This document shows, one piece after another, positions 1 through 13,000 of a stretch of DNA of 64,000 nt. The notes beneath the pieces were generated by a model. It was not told where the DNA came from. It was given only the letters and a program-made list of their open reading frames with translations, and made no database searches. Numbering within the stretch: the first letter of the stretch is position 1; each line of letters opens with the position of its first letter. Source of the DNA: Paracentrotus lividus (lineage: Eukaryota; Echinodermata; Echinoidea; Camarodonta; Echinidae). The stretch spans positions 43,709,667 through 43,773,666 of the forward strand of contig CALNVZ010001721.1 of assembly GCA_940671915.1 (NCBI GenBank), read 5' to 3'. The translations under genes were made by a program, and so were the position numbers.

Positions 1-298
1 AGCGGTTAATTCAACAAAACTTTTTTTTTCGGAATTCACACCAAGAAAATCTTTACAGATTAATATTTTACGTTATCGTAGGACCAAACATTACAACAAC
101 ACGTTATACCATTACATTTACAACAGCATCAATAATGCTGTTATGTTTGGATGACTGTCAAACAAATAGTCAACTGACAAACAGAGACAAATCCTGAAAC
201 ATTTTACAAAAATAAACAAAAACAGTAAATAGAATGAAGACAACAATTTTAAAGACAATCCACAACCGATCTCCAACATTCTTTTCTCCTTCACACAG
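1..298. other. Intron before FN3 domain 1
   Basis: AT-rich sequence ending in a pyrimidine-rich tract and the CACACAG acceptor at 298. No coding sequence or structured repeat was seen. Confidence 0.6.
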
Positions 299-1000
299 GG
301 TTTGACTCAGATGCTATCATGGTTACGGATGTCATGGCGGAGGGATATTCAAACTATATCGACGTCAGTTGGGATCTTCCCGAGAATAGCTGTGATGTCA
401 TTGGTTATGTCATCTACTATGAGCTGTCCGATGGCACGGGGGACAGAAAATCAAGTAAAATATTCAATTTAAGTCCTAAAAATTGTCAATTTATTAGAAT
501 AAAAATGTAGTTCTGACTGCGATTAACATGACAGTTGATTGGATGTGCTCATTTTGATCCAGTCAAATATTTTACCACTGAAATCAATTGACTGCAGTCA
601 CCTGTGAAGTTGGTCTTTGGTTTACATATCATGCAAAGTGATTTATACTTGGTATTTAAGTTGATGTTTCCAGATTCCATTTATAATTCCAATTAAAACA
701 TAAACATTAAAATAAATTGTAGTCTTGTTTGATAAAGAAATTATGGACATTTCAAAATGTTTCTGCTTTAATATGTCAAGTGCAAATAAGGAGAAGATAA
801 AAAAGAGAATTCAGTAATTTTCATGTTTAACTGCATTGTTTGCCACTTGATTTCTACAGTGCATATCAACGGAGGACAGAATACAACTAGCGGAGCAATC
901 AGAGGATTAACACTTGGCACTTCATACTCCATCACTGTAGCAGTCAGCACAAGCCAAGAGATGGAACTGCAACAAACAACTCCAATCAATGCAACGACAA
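299..1000 (+). CDS. FN3 domain 1 (exons 299-454 and 860-1000)
   Basis: Two exons encode one FN3 fold. The first carries the core Trp (VSWDLPE) followed by the NSCDVIGY signature and the Tyr-rich strand (IYYEL); the second carries HINGG and the L..GTSYSITVAV strand that ends FN3 domains, finishing in INATT. Both are phase 1-1. Acceptors are CACACAG/GG and TCTACAG/TG; donors are TCAA/GTAAAA and ACAA/GTGAGT. This is the first complete module in the window. Its 5' splice partner would be a CTLD exon upstream, because the exon begins in the phase that every CTLD second exon ends in. Confidence 0.88.
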
Positions 1001-4000
1001 GTGAGTTGTCTTACTTTCTTAATCAGTTGAATTATAAGAGGTGTTGTGGCTGAGTGGGCTATATCCTCCAATTTGTCTCCTCTCTGCTCGCTCACTGTTG
1101 TACAAACTCAATGGCGTGGAACGATGTCTCCGCTACTGATGAAATGAATGAGAGTGAATGGACTGGTGACTTATAACCAGATTATGCCGCTGAGTGGATA
1201 AATCGTAGGCTGTTGATCACAGGGTACATGTTTCAAGTCTAGCTATTTTACTAATGTCCTTTTTGAAAGGTATTAATATAAATTTGCCAATCACGACCCA
1301 GGTGAGGTTAATCGGTACTGGTATGATTTAAGATATTCTTGGGGGGTGTTTCACAAAGAGTTAAGTAGACTATAAGGTCGCACTTAACTTTTACGCGCAT
1401 CTTGTTTTATAACGCGCAATTTAATTGATAGATTTCACAATGGCGCGCATCCCCTGAGCATGGTCAGTCCAATGAAGTGATGCGTAATGTAACGCACGAA
1501 ACTAACGATTTAAAGGAGGAGTCCGGGCTGAAATGAAAAAAGTTTTGTAAAATTAAGTAAAATTCATCAAGCACAACACAGAAAATTTCATCAAAATCGG
1601 ATGAAAAATAACAAAGTTATGCAATTTTTTAGGTCTTGATTTCTTTTGTAAAACAGTTCTAGGCAATTGTCTCATTGTCTCATTTGAATATTTGAATATT
1701 CAAATGAGCAAACTGATGATGTCACAGTCCCCCTACTTCTTGTGTATTTTATTATATGAAATCCTGTTTATCTCATTTTTTCATATATTGCGTATACAGA
1801 AAATCTGTCCCTCATACTGAAATAAGTAAAAGCACTTGTGACCTTGAACATTCCACAAGGATTAATCCGTGTTTTTATGTCCTTGGGGCAGAAAATCTTG
1901 ATAATTGATATTTCATACAATAAAATACAAAGAAAGTAGGGGGACTGAGACATCATCAATTTGCCAATTTGAAGAACTGTTTCCTAAAAAATTCAAAACC
2001 TAAGAAAATTCATAACTTTGCTATTTCTTATCCGATTTTGATGAAATTTTCAGTGTTGTGCTTTGTAGATTTTACTTTATTTTTCTTATAATGCAAACTC
2101 CAGCCCGGATGAGTCCTTTAAGTGCGATTTTTAAGTCTACTTAACTCTTTGTGAAACACCCCCCAGGTCAGTGTAATGACCAAGAGTTTGCCCCTTTGAA
2201 TAGTCAACTAGACTGATGACACATTATGAGTGCTGTATTATTATGGTTTTCAATTTTGATTATCATCAGTGTGATTTACTCATGTAAATCGCATTTGCTA
2301 CTGTCACAGTCCTCCAGTGCATTTTAGGGTCAAAAGTGGCTATCTACAAGTGTGAAGCATAACAAATATTGGCTATTATAATGGCAATTATCATCCTTTG
2401 TTATACCTACTCATACAGATTCAACATGCCCTGTTGACTATGAGGAGGGTCCCAATGGACACTGCTATCGATTCTGGCTTCCAAGCAGAGGATATTGGTG
2501 GGGAACAGCGAGACAGGTTTGCAACGGCGATGTCGCTTACTCAGATCTCCTTTTGATCGATGACCAGGAGGAGTATGATTTTGTGATGAACAGGACTGCA
2601 GACCTGAGTGCTAATGACACGTGGTGGATAGGTAGGGTATATTACCTGTGAATAGTGAGGATTATGATGATGGTTGTGGTGGTGGAGTGATGAAGATGAA
2701 GATGAAGATGATGATGATTATGATGATGATGACAATGACGATAACAATGATGATGGTGATGAAGATAATTATGATGTGGATGATGATGTCGATGATGATG
2801 ATGATGAAGAAGATGATTTTGATGATGATGATGATGATGATAAAGATAATAAAAGAAACGATGGTAATGATAAGAAAGATGATAGGTTATTATTGATCTT
2901 TATATTTTAGAGGCATGAAAGCTCATAAGAAAGAACCATGTTCTCATAATTGGGATATATGATGTCTGTCTTTATTGTGGATTATAGTTTTTACTAGTGT
3001 ACCATTTTGAATTGGCTACAAATCCTTCCCAGGAAGATGGGTGTCGTAAGGGCTGTGTCGGACTTAGAATGCCTAGAAATGCCACTATTACTTATCCTTT
3101 TTATTGCCAATAAAATGTTACAACTTTTATTATTATTATTATTCCTGTTTCTCTCAGGTTATACTGATCAGTCCATGGAGGGTGAGTGGAGCTGGATTGA
3201 CTGCCAGCAATCTAATGACTGGCAGGAGACTCTATGGGCTCCTGGTTACCCTGGTAATGGAGCTCATGATTGTGCTGTTCTCCAGCCTACCGGTGATGTC
3301 ATTGATGTTGTCTGTGACTCTGTAAGCATACCTGGATTTGTATGTGAGATAGCATCAAGAGGTAATTCCTTGTTGTTAAGAAGCAATAGATGTAACTTTC
3401 TATTAATAGAGGATACAAGTTTTTAATGATGTGTTTATAGTACCAAAAGTCATCTTTATTGGGCTATCTATGGTGATCTGTTGTTCTTTGGCACACAAAG
3501 AAATAAAGAGTATAAAGTTTCATAGATATTTATAACTCAGGGCATTTTCACATGCCGTCCTAGCTAGCCCTTCTGTTGTGAGAAAAGAGAAAAACTCAAG
3601 AAATTAAGAGGCAATGCAAGTTTCAGAAAACTTTTCAAATCTGATTTGAACCGATCTACACCATGTTTTTGGTTTCTGGAGCAATGTTGGTTTGAGGATC
3701 CAAGATACAAAGCAAATATATCCAAATGCTATAATATTTATTTTCCCCCTATTTCTTCACTGATGTTTCTAATACCTGTACAGGGACATCTTGACAAGAC
3801 AAGTTCTGAAAAAATACCCCTTGTAACAACTAAAATCCTGTGGTCCTGATTGTATGACACCTTTTTTTGTATGACTTTGTCATGTTCTGTTATAATAAAA
3901 TACCTACTATAACATGAAAATTGCTCGGTCCCAACTGCATTGTACCTCGTTATATCGAGATTTCCCTGTATTTTAGATATGTGTCGGTATAGAGACTTGC

Positions 4001-7000
4001 TAATTAATATCAAGTAATAAGGTTTCACATGTGCTACTAATCTTTTATTTGCACCTGTACAGAGTTTGACTGGGAAGATGCCAACGTTCAAGACTTATTG
4101 GCGACTGGAATCAAGGATGGTCTTGATGTCACATGGACAGTGTCTCCATTGAGCTGTGATGTCATAGGATATCGGGTCATCTATCAACTTGATGAACCGG
4201 GCTTACAGTCAGAGTTTAGTAAGTTACTACTTTCCTTCAAGAGAAATCAGCTTTCTTTCAGTTGCCATCCTGATCAGGCAGTAGTCCATGCATGGACCAT
4301 TATGGTAGTTATTCCTTGTGTTCTCCTGGTCTTGTTTTTGTGTTTTGTCTTTGTCCAGAAATAAAGTAAAATAAATATATAAATAGAGAATAGGTAAAAT
4401 AATCAAGAGTGAATATTTTCCGAATACAATGTAAATGTTTATAATGTCGTAAGAAATATTAACCTACTGTCTGTAGTATTGAAAAATTTAGTTGGAATTT
4501 TGAGAGTTGGATCATTTGTTATATTTAGGTCAAATTTTATGAAGATGCATTTTACTGAGCTATGCCACTCATAATAAAATCCAGTCCCAATTTCTGTCAC
4601 ATACTGCAATGATTGTAGAGTCCATGCCATGCAATACCATTATTCAGTTCAGTTTTCTTTCCTGTAATACAGTGATTGTGTATGGTGGTGATGTAGAAGG
4701 TGTAAGCATCACTAGTCTCATACCTGAGCGGAGATACATCATTGGTGTAGCAGCGATACTCAACACTGATGCTGAGCTCCCTCCTGTCTATGTAACCGGA
4801 TACCCAGGTCAGTGCTTCAGAAGTGTTAAATTTGAATGAGAATATATGTGATGCATCATATCAGAATGAGACACAAGTTGCCCAGCAAAGAGTAGAGGAA
4901 ATTGGCAAAATAATGAAATTTTAAATACTTTCCCGTTATTGTTTGTCACAATTTTTTTAGGGAGTACAAATGAAATATTAAAGATCCAGAAAATCAAATG
5001 TGTATTTCCCCAAAAGTTGACATATTTAATTATTTTGCTGATTTCCTTGACTCTTTTTTTTTTTTTAAACTCTTTGCTTGCCGACTTGTGTCTCATTTTG
5101 ATATGATAAATCACATATATCCTGTCGTTTGCCTGTTATCTTTTAATCATGCCTTTTATTTTTATAAAGTTATACATTGCAGGCAGAGGCTTGCATAGTA
5201 CTGAAAAGGACTGTGGATAGAGGAGAAGAGGAAATAGAGAGTTGAGAATGGTAGCACTAGAGAGGAAAGAGTAGAAACTAGACAAGAGGAATTCTTTTCT
5301 TGATTAAAAATTACTGTTAACAAGACGAGAAGGCCAGATGCAAGGAAGGCTTGTAATAGGGTAAGAGGAGAGAGCTCAACATCCAGACAGCTGGACTGTC
5401 TGTCTTCAGGAGTGAAATGAAACTGCACACAAAGCCCATATTGTGAACATACTCCAACTCATGAATAAGACAATGCAATGGGAACTATATCATAGGGATG
5501 AAATAGATGGTCTGCTCATAAATGATACATTTTTGGTATTATTGATAAACATTGTTTTTTCTCTGCTTCAGTGGTCTGCCCGAATAACTACGAGAAAGGA
5601 CCCAATGGCCACTGCTATCGCTTCAGGATCCTAGACCCAGGTTCTCATTGGCCGACAGGGAGAAGAACATGTGACAACGTAGGAGAAGACTCTGATCTTG
5701 CTGTCATCAATGATCCAGAAGAACTTTCCTTCCTCCTCAACCGGAGTGCTGAAATTGACCCAGATGTGACTTGGTGGATTGGTAAGAAGAGATTTATTTG
5801 GAAGGTGGTGTGTTTCTAATTACAATTTTACAAATAAGTATACCGATGTCTTGGAATCTACCCTTATGACATGGCATCCCTTTATATTTCACCTTCAGTC
5901 TTGAACTACTCAAACTGTCCAGTATCCTAGAATGCAACTTTAAACAAACAATATCCACTACTAAAATGAATAACATTGTTGAAAATCCAAGAACATCTTT
6001 CGTATCCAGGAGTAATGAATAATGTTAATGACACTGTGTAACAATAGGTTGCCAAATTGATAAGTGTTACATGTACATACAATTGCATGTAAAGGGGCTG
6101 TCCCACTGGAGGCGATCGTTGTCACGACAACTGGCAATCTTGCTGTTGTGAGTGTGGTAGCAAGTTGTTGTTGTAGCCTAGCTTAGATAGAGTCGTATGT
6201 AGGTTTATAATCCCCTTTTTAAAGATGAACTCCTTATTATTATAATTATGAAATTATCAGGTTGTCGCCACAACGATCGCCGCCTGTGGGACAGGCCCTT
6301 TAGTTAGAAATGCATTTCTGCTCATTTAAACTGAAAACTGACACTCAATCCTGAAATGGTGTCTAGGCAAGAAAAAAGACACATAGTTCAGCATTAGGAC
6401 CAAAAACTTTGATTCACCTTTTGTCTTTCTGTATAGGTTTATCTGATCTGTACATATAGGGGGAGTGGAGATGGGCAGATTGTTCCAACCCTACCCCTTC
6501 CAAAACTCCCTATTAGCCCCTGATAACCACTCTAATTTCTTCTCGTCTCTCTAGGTTTATCTGATCTCTACATTGAGGGGAGAGTGGAAGGGGTAGAGTG
6601 TTCCACCCCTACCACCTCCCAACATCCACTTTCAAGACTTCTGTGGGCCCCTAGTTACCCCTCTGATCTCTTGTATTCATCTTTAGAGGTTTACCTAAAC
6701 TTGCTAAAGGCATACCTCCTCCCCTTCCATGACTCCCTATGGGCCCCTAATTACGCCTCTGACCTCTTGTCTTCTTTCTAGGTTTATCTGATCTCTACAT
6801 TGAAGGGAATTGGAGATGGGTATATTTTTCCACCCATACCCCTTCCAAGACCCCATTCCAGACCCCATATGGGTGCTGCTTATTACCCCTCTGGTCTCTT
6901 CTATTCCTCTCTAGGTTAATCTGATCTACACATTGAAGGGGAGTGGAGATCTGTCAACTGTATTACCAATACCCCCTTTCAAGACCCCCTATGGGCACCC

Positions 7001-10000
7001 AATTACATTGAGAGGAGTGGAGATCGGTAGACTTTTCCACCCCTATCCTCTTCCAAAACTCCCAATGGTACCAAATTACTGCCTCTCACCTCTTGTCTTC
7101 TCTCTAGGTTTATCTGATCTATACATTGAAGGGGAGTGGAGATGGGTGGATTGTTCGATGACTACCCCCTTCCAAGATTCCCTATGGGCTCCCGATTACC
7201 CTTCTGATGCTGGATATACATGTGCTGCTCTACAACCTAGCGGTGATGTCATCAACCTTCCTTGTGATCGACGATTCAGCTATCTATGTGAACTCGATCC
7301 CAAAGGTATGTCTTGTTGGTTGGTTGATTGATTAGGTTTTTTTTAGGTTTCAACTATACAAATTTAACCTTGTCATATTCATTTAGTATAATCACCAAAA
7401 CTCAATTCTTCACTCTTGTGAATTGCAGTTTTTGAGGTCAGCTATCAAATACTCTGTAATGTATCGGTATCGTTTCTTTATCGTCTAAATTTAGCTAGTT
7501 TGCCTGAAATGAATGGACATTCATACCTAAACAATAAAAAATTTGAATTGTACATATATTTGCTAGAACTCTACTTGAAGTTTCTTCACTCTTGTAAATT
7601 TCAGGTTTTGATCTGAGCTCTCAAGTTGTTGAGAATGTCTCTGTATCAGGAGGAATGTATACCATCAATGTGAACTGGAGTCTACCTGAAGATGGATGTA
7701 ATGCTGTAGGATACAAGATCTATTATGAGATATCAGGAGTAGAGAGTGATGTAAAACGATCAGGTTTGTATCAAGATCTATTATGAGCTATCAGGAGTAG
7801 AGAGCGATGTCACACGATCAGGTTTGTATCAAGATCTATTATGAGATATCAGGAGTAGAGAGTGATGTCAAACGATCAGGTTTGTATCAAGATCTATTAT
7901 GAGATATCAGGAGTAGAGAGTGATGTCAAACGATCAGGTTTGTATCAAGATCTATTATGAGATATCAGGAGTAGAGAGTGATGTCACACGATCAGGTTTG
8001 TACCAAGATCTATTATGAGCTATCAGGAGTAGAGAGTGATGTCACACGATCAGGTTTGTATCAAGATCTATTATGAGCTATCAGGAGTAGAGAGTGATGT
8101 CACACGATCAGGTTTGAATCAAGATCTATTATGAGCTATCAGGAGTAGAGAGTGATGTCAAATGATCAGGTTAGAATCAAGATATATTATGAGATATCAG
8201 GAGTAGAGAGCTATGTCAAACGATCAGGTTTGAATCAAGATCTATTATGAGCTATCAGGAGTAGAGAGTGATGTCAAACGATCAGGTTTGTACCAAGATC
8301 TATTATGAGCTATCAGGAGTAGAGAGTGATGTCAAACGATCAGGTTTGTACCAAGATCTATTATGAGATATCAGGAGTAGAGAGTGATGTCAAACGATCA
8401 GGTTTGTATCAAGATCTATTATGAGATATCAGGAGTAGAGAGTGATGTCAAACGATCAGGTTTGTATCAAGATCTATTATGAGATATCAGGAGTAGAGAG
8501 TGATGTCACACGATCAGGTTTGTACCAAGATCTATTATGAGCTATCAGGAGTAGAGAGTGATGTCAAAGGATCGGGTTTGTACCAAGAATCTTGTTATTG
8601 TAATGATTAGAATTGTTTCGCATAAAGCTCTACACATGCAAATTTGTCAGAAAAAATAGAGAAAAAATAACCATCAACAATCATTTACATATATGTAAGT
8701 TCAGAAACAATGTATAAAAATTTGAATAATTCAGATTCAGGTTCATTTTATTTGTCCATTTAGGAAATTCTATTTGTCGGCATGACATAGAAAACATTCA
8801 AAATACAATATGGAAGTAATAATTATACAGATACAAGTGGAACCAAAACAAACACAAAAAATGGTTCATTATATAGTAACAGGTTTATAAGAATATAGAA
8901 CATAGAAACGTGAAAGTCGTATGAGGACGCAGATAGTATGACATAAATATTATGTTTGATTTGGAGAGGATTTAAAAAACAGAACAAGAAGAAAAGACAA
9001 TTGTTTTTAGGAGAAATACATTGTAGCAACCCACTTGTTTTCAAGATTATTCTTATTTATCTCCCAATATGTTTTTCCACAGTATATGTCAGTGGTGGTG
9101 ATTCTGTGGAGGGTTCTGTTACTGGTCTCCGTGCCGACACATCTTACGAGATCAAAGTTGCTATTTACACAAGCAAGGATACCGAGTTGGGTGAAACGGA
9201 ACCCATCGATGTCTTTACAGGTTAGTTGCAATTACATGGATCAATGCCTAAATTTAATTGAAATTTTCATTGTATGAACTTGTATATAAAGGTCACCTTT
9301 CTGTAAATAACACTCTTCTTTTCTCCATTAAACAATTACTGGAATACATGTTTCATTGCATACTATGTATTATACATCAAAACATTCCTTGCAGTCAAAG
9401 GCTGAATTAGAAATACTTATACATGGGAAATTTTTCACATAAACTAAACAATTTCTTTAAAGATACTGATTTTCTAATAAAAATACTTAGAAGTTCTTAG
9501 AACTGCAGTTTGGCATCTCTGTTATTAGTATTTGCTTTTCAACACCCCTTAACAGCATTTTATGATAAAGTGTGCTAATAATTTGTTTATGCCTTGTTTT
9601 GTAGCTGAATGTCCTAATGAATATGATCCTGGTCCGAATGGTAACTGCTATCGATTCAGACTTTATGATCCTGGCTCATGGTGGTCGACTGGTAGACGGG
9701 TCTGCGACAACGTCGTCGATTCCGATCTGGTGATCATCGATGATGAGATGGAGTTTGATTTCTTGATGAACAGGACAGCAGAGGTAGACCCTAATGAGAA
9801 TTGGTGGATTGGTAAGCATCAAAGTAAATTCAAAAACGAAGTACATGTACCTGGGAATAGTTTAATATCTACTGAAGATCATATGAAAGGCCATAACTAA
9901 ATATGATATCAAGTATATTACCCAAACTATGATACTTTACACATCTTCAACTTCCTATCAGACACATATTTATTCATACACTGTTCAGTAGATTTATTAT

Positions 10001-13000
10001 TATTAATCATTATTCACTCTATAGTACAGAGGCTGTAAGTAAAAGGTTGTCTTACTCCTAGAGCTCTGCTCCAAAATGATGTACCTAAGATTGTAAAAAA
10101 AAAAGAAAAAAAAAAGAACTATTTGTAAGTAGATTAGCTTCAGTGCTGTATAGGAAAATAGGGTGTATGAGGGCAAAATGGGAGGCTATGATGGGCTAAC
10201 AGCAATTTAATGGAGTTTGAGGAGTGATCTGAAATGCAATTATGGACTGTTTGAGGGCCGGAGGGCTAAGAAATAGACATATTCTTGGATCTCCAAATTG
10301 TGACATGTTTCGCTGCTCCCTCTCAGGTTATTCCGACCAGTCCGTTGAAGGTGATTGGAGATGGATTGATTGTGAAGCATCTAACACATTTCAAAGAACA
10401 CTCTGGGCTCCTGGTTACCCTGGTAACGGAGCACATGACTGTGCAGCTCTCAGACCGTCAGGTGATATCGTTGATTTGGTCTGTGATGATTCACTCAGCT
10501 ATATCTGTGAGATATCTCCAAAAGGTAAACCAATTCATTTACTTTAAATCATGAACTACTCAGTTGTGAACAAGTTCTATTCCTCAGGAGGCAGTAACCC
10601 CATACATGTACATATGCATTCTTGCAAACATAACATGCAGTTTAGTACATTACTTGATATCTGGTAAGAATTTAAATTGCATTGCCCAAAGAGGCAGTAT
10701 GGTTCAGGTAATAAGAGTGCCTTTCTCAGATAAATGGTACATGTATGGTACATATACGTGGGTTGGATTCCTGCGCATTATGAGAAAAATTGATGCCAGT
10801 GTTGTGTTTTGTCATGTTTCTGCGCTCATCACTGCATTCTATGTAAGGGTGGACCAAAAGGGTGTTCACCAGGGAAATTGTGCCTGCAGACAGTCATAAT
10901 ACAACATGCAAGAATCTTCAGAAATGAAGATGATGTGGAAGAAGAAGAAATGAAATTAATTTTTGCCCAATGACCTCTGAGCAGATAGATTTGCACATAT
11001 TTGTTGCACTTATTTTTGCCACTCGTGTGGTAGTACATGTACCTGGAATTTTCTTCAATTTTTCAATTGCATTTCAATCGTAGGTTTTGGTTATGATGAC
11101 ATCAACCCTCATGACCTAGCAGCAACAGGTGTGACCTATGGCCTTGAGGTCACATGGACACCTTCTCCTACAAGCTGTGATGTCATTGGATACAGGGTCA
11201 ACTACCAGCTAGATGTACCAGGCTCACCCACTGAGTTTGGTAGAAATCAAATTTTCTTTATTTTATTCATCACTTCTCACCATTCAATACTTTCACCCTT
11301 TTTTTCTTTTTTTTGGATGTGAGTTTGAGAATTGTGAATTGTAAATAAAGCATTTGCAAAAACTGTATGATTTGGTTCCAATTTTTTGTTAAGCATGATC
11401 TACATTTGTAATTCATGGAATGAAGAAGATCTTAAGAATTCTTACCCTCACATTTAAGAATAAATATTTTCACATGTATCTTTAATTTTCAAGTATGACA
11501 TCTGTCCAGCATTCAACCAATTTGAGTTTTCTGGTATGCCCAAAACATATACATGATTTTATTGAGAATCATTTGTTGTTGCTGTTAGGACACTGATATA
11601 ATTCCTATTTTCATGTCAATTTTATGTTTATTTCAGTGATTGTATATGGAGGTGATGCCCAGAGTGCAACAGTGCGGGGTATGTTACCTGGGAGATCATA
11701 CAATGTCAGTGTGGGAGCCATCTTGAATCAGGATTATGAACTTTACCCAACTGAGCCAGTAACTGCAACAACACGTAAGTGAATCAAATTCGATAGTTTT
11801 GTGTTTCTTTATTGTTGCATCCCCATCCACTCTATTACAATTTTTATTTTGATGGTTAAAACAGCTTGACACCATTTGACCTTTGGATGCCGATTACAAC
11901 AACGACTCTTGAGAGGATAGGTTGGATGACGGGGGTTTGATTTAGTTTTTGACAGATCTAAGTGTATCAATCAGATATGATTATTCAAATCCGAAAAATG
12001 TGTCTGGGAATCAAACCTGGATCTGATCCACTTCAGATTGTAGGCAAATCCAGACAGTCGACAGTGAGTGTTCCTCGACCAACTCTGTGACATGATATTT
12101 GTGTAGGAATTGGCATTTCAAATATATTTTCACTAGACATTCTTTTATTATTTAAATTTTGTTTTTTATAAAATTCCTTTCAGTTCCATGCCCAGGGAGC
12201 TATGAGGAGGGTCCCAATGGTCGTTGCTATCTCTTCAGGCTCCGTGAGTTTGGTTCATGGTGGCCGTCAGGACGAACGTACTGCGACAATGAACTCGACT
12301 CAGACCTTGCTATCATCAATGACCAAATGGAACTGGATTTTTTGATGAACCGGACAGCGGAGATTGATGATAATATCATGTGGTGGATAGGTTGGTTATG
12401 ACAGACTGTGATTAAAAGTTGATCTTATTACAGTAGTCAAAATCAATCTATATATTCAAATTGAAAGCAATTTACATGTATGAGAGATTGTTTAGATAAT
12501 ATTGAATTATTGTTTTCATCGTTGCTAATAATACTGCTTTCAGATGATTTATATTGTGTTATTGTGTGATTTAGATAACAATACTGATGAAACAGAATTC
12601 TGCATGCACATTTATCATACACCTCTCTTCAAATTTGATAACCCAAATTCTAAGAATACAAACTTTTACTGCTATTGATACTGGATAAAGTTTACTTAAA
12701 TGGAGATGATAATGATTCACAGCGTATATATTGCACCATAATTCTGCTAAAAACACCAGTGCAGTAAAAAGAGAGACAAAACGCCTATAAACAAGAAAGA
12801 AAAGCATTTAACCATATACATGTAATGAGTTAATATCTACTGTTGATTTGTAAACTACTCAGAGTCAGTTAATCTCCTCTGTATTAGCAAAATGAAAATT
12901 ATTTTTGTCTCAACTTATATTTGTGGCAACTTTATGAGCGCTCAGGGGTTTGCAGGGTTCTTTTTAATGTGTAGGTGTACATGTAAATGTATGTGACTAG

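Noticed and set aside
2648-2910. Asp-rich and Met-rich open frames
   Set aside because: They are translations of a (GAT)n microsatellite in an intron.
6584-6781. Open frame with WAPSYPSDL and WAPNYASDL
   Set aside because: It is read across decayed partial copies of the CTLD 2 second exon; there is no complete domain or fitting donor.
7764-8575. CRISPR-like regular direct repeats
   Set aside because: Copies are contiguous with no spacers and derive from the neighbouring exon end, in a eukaryotic gene.
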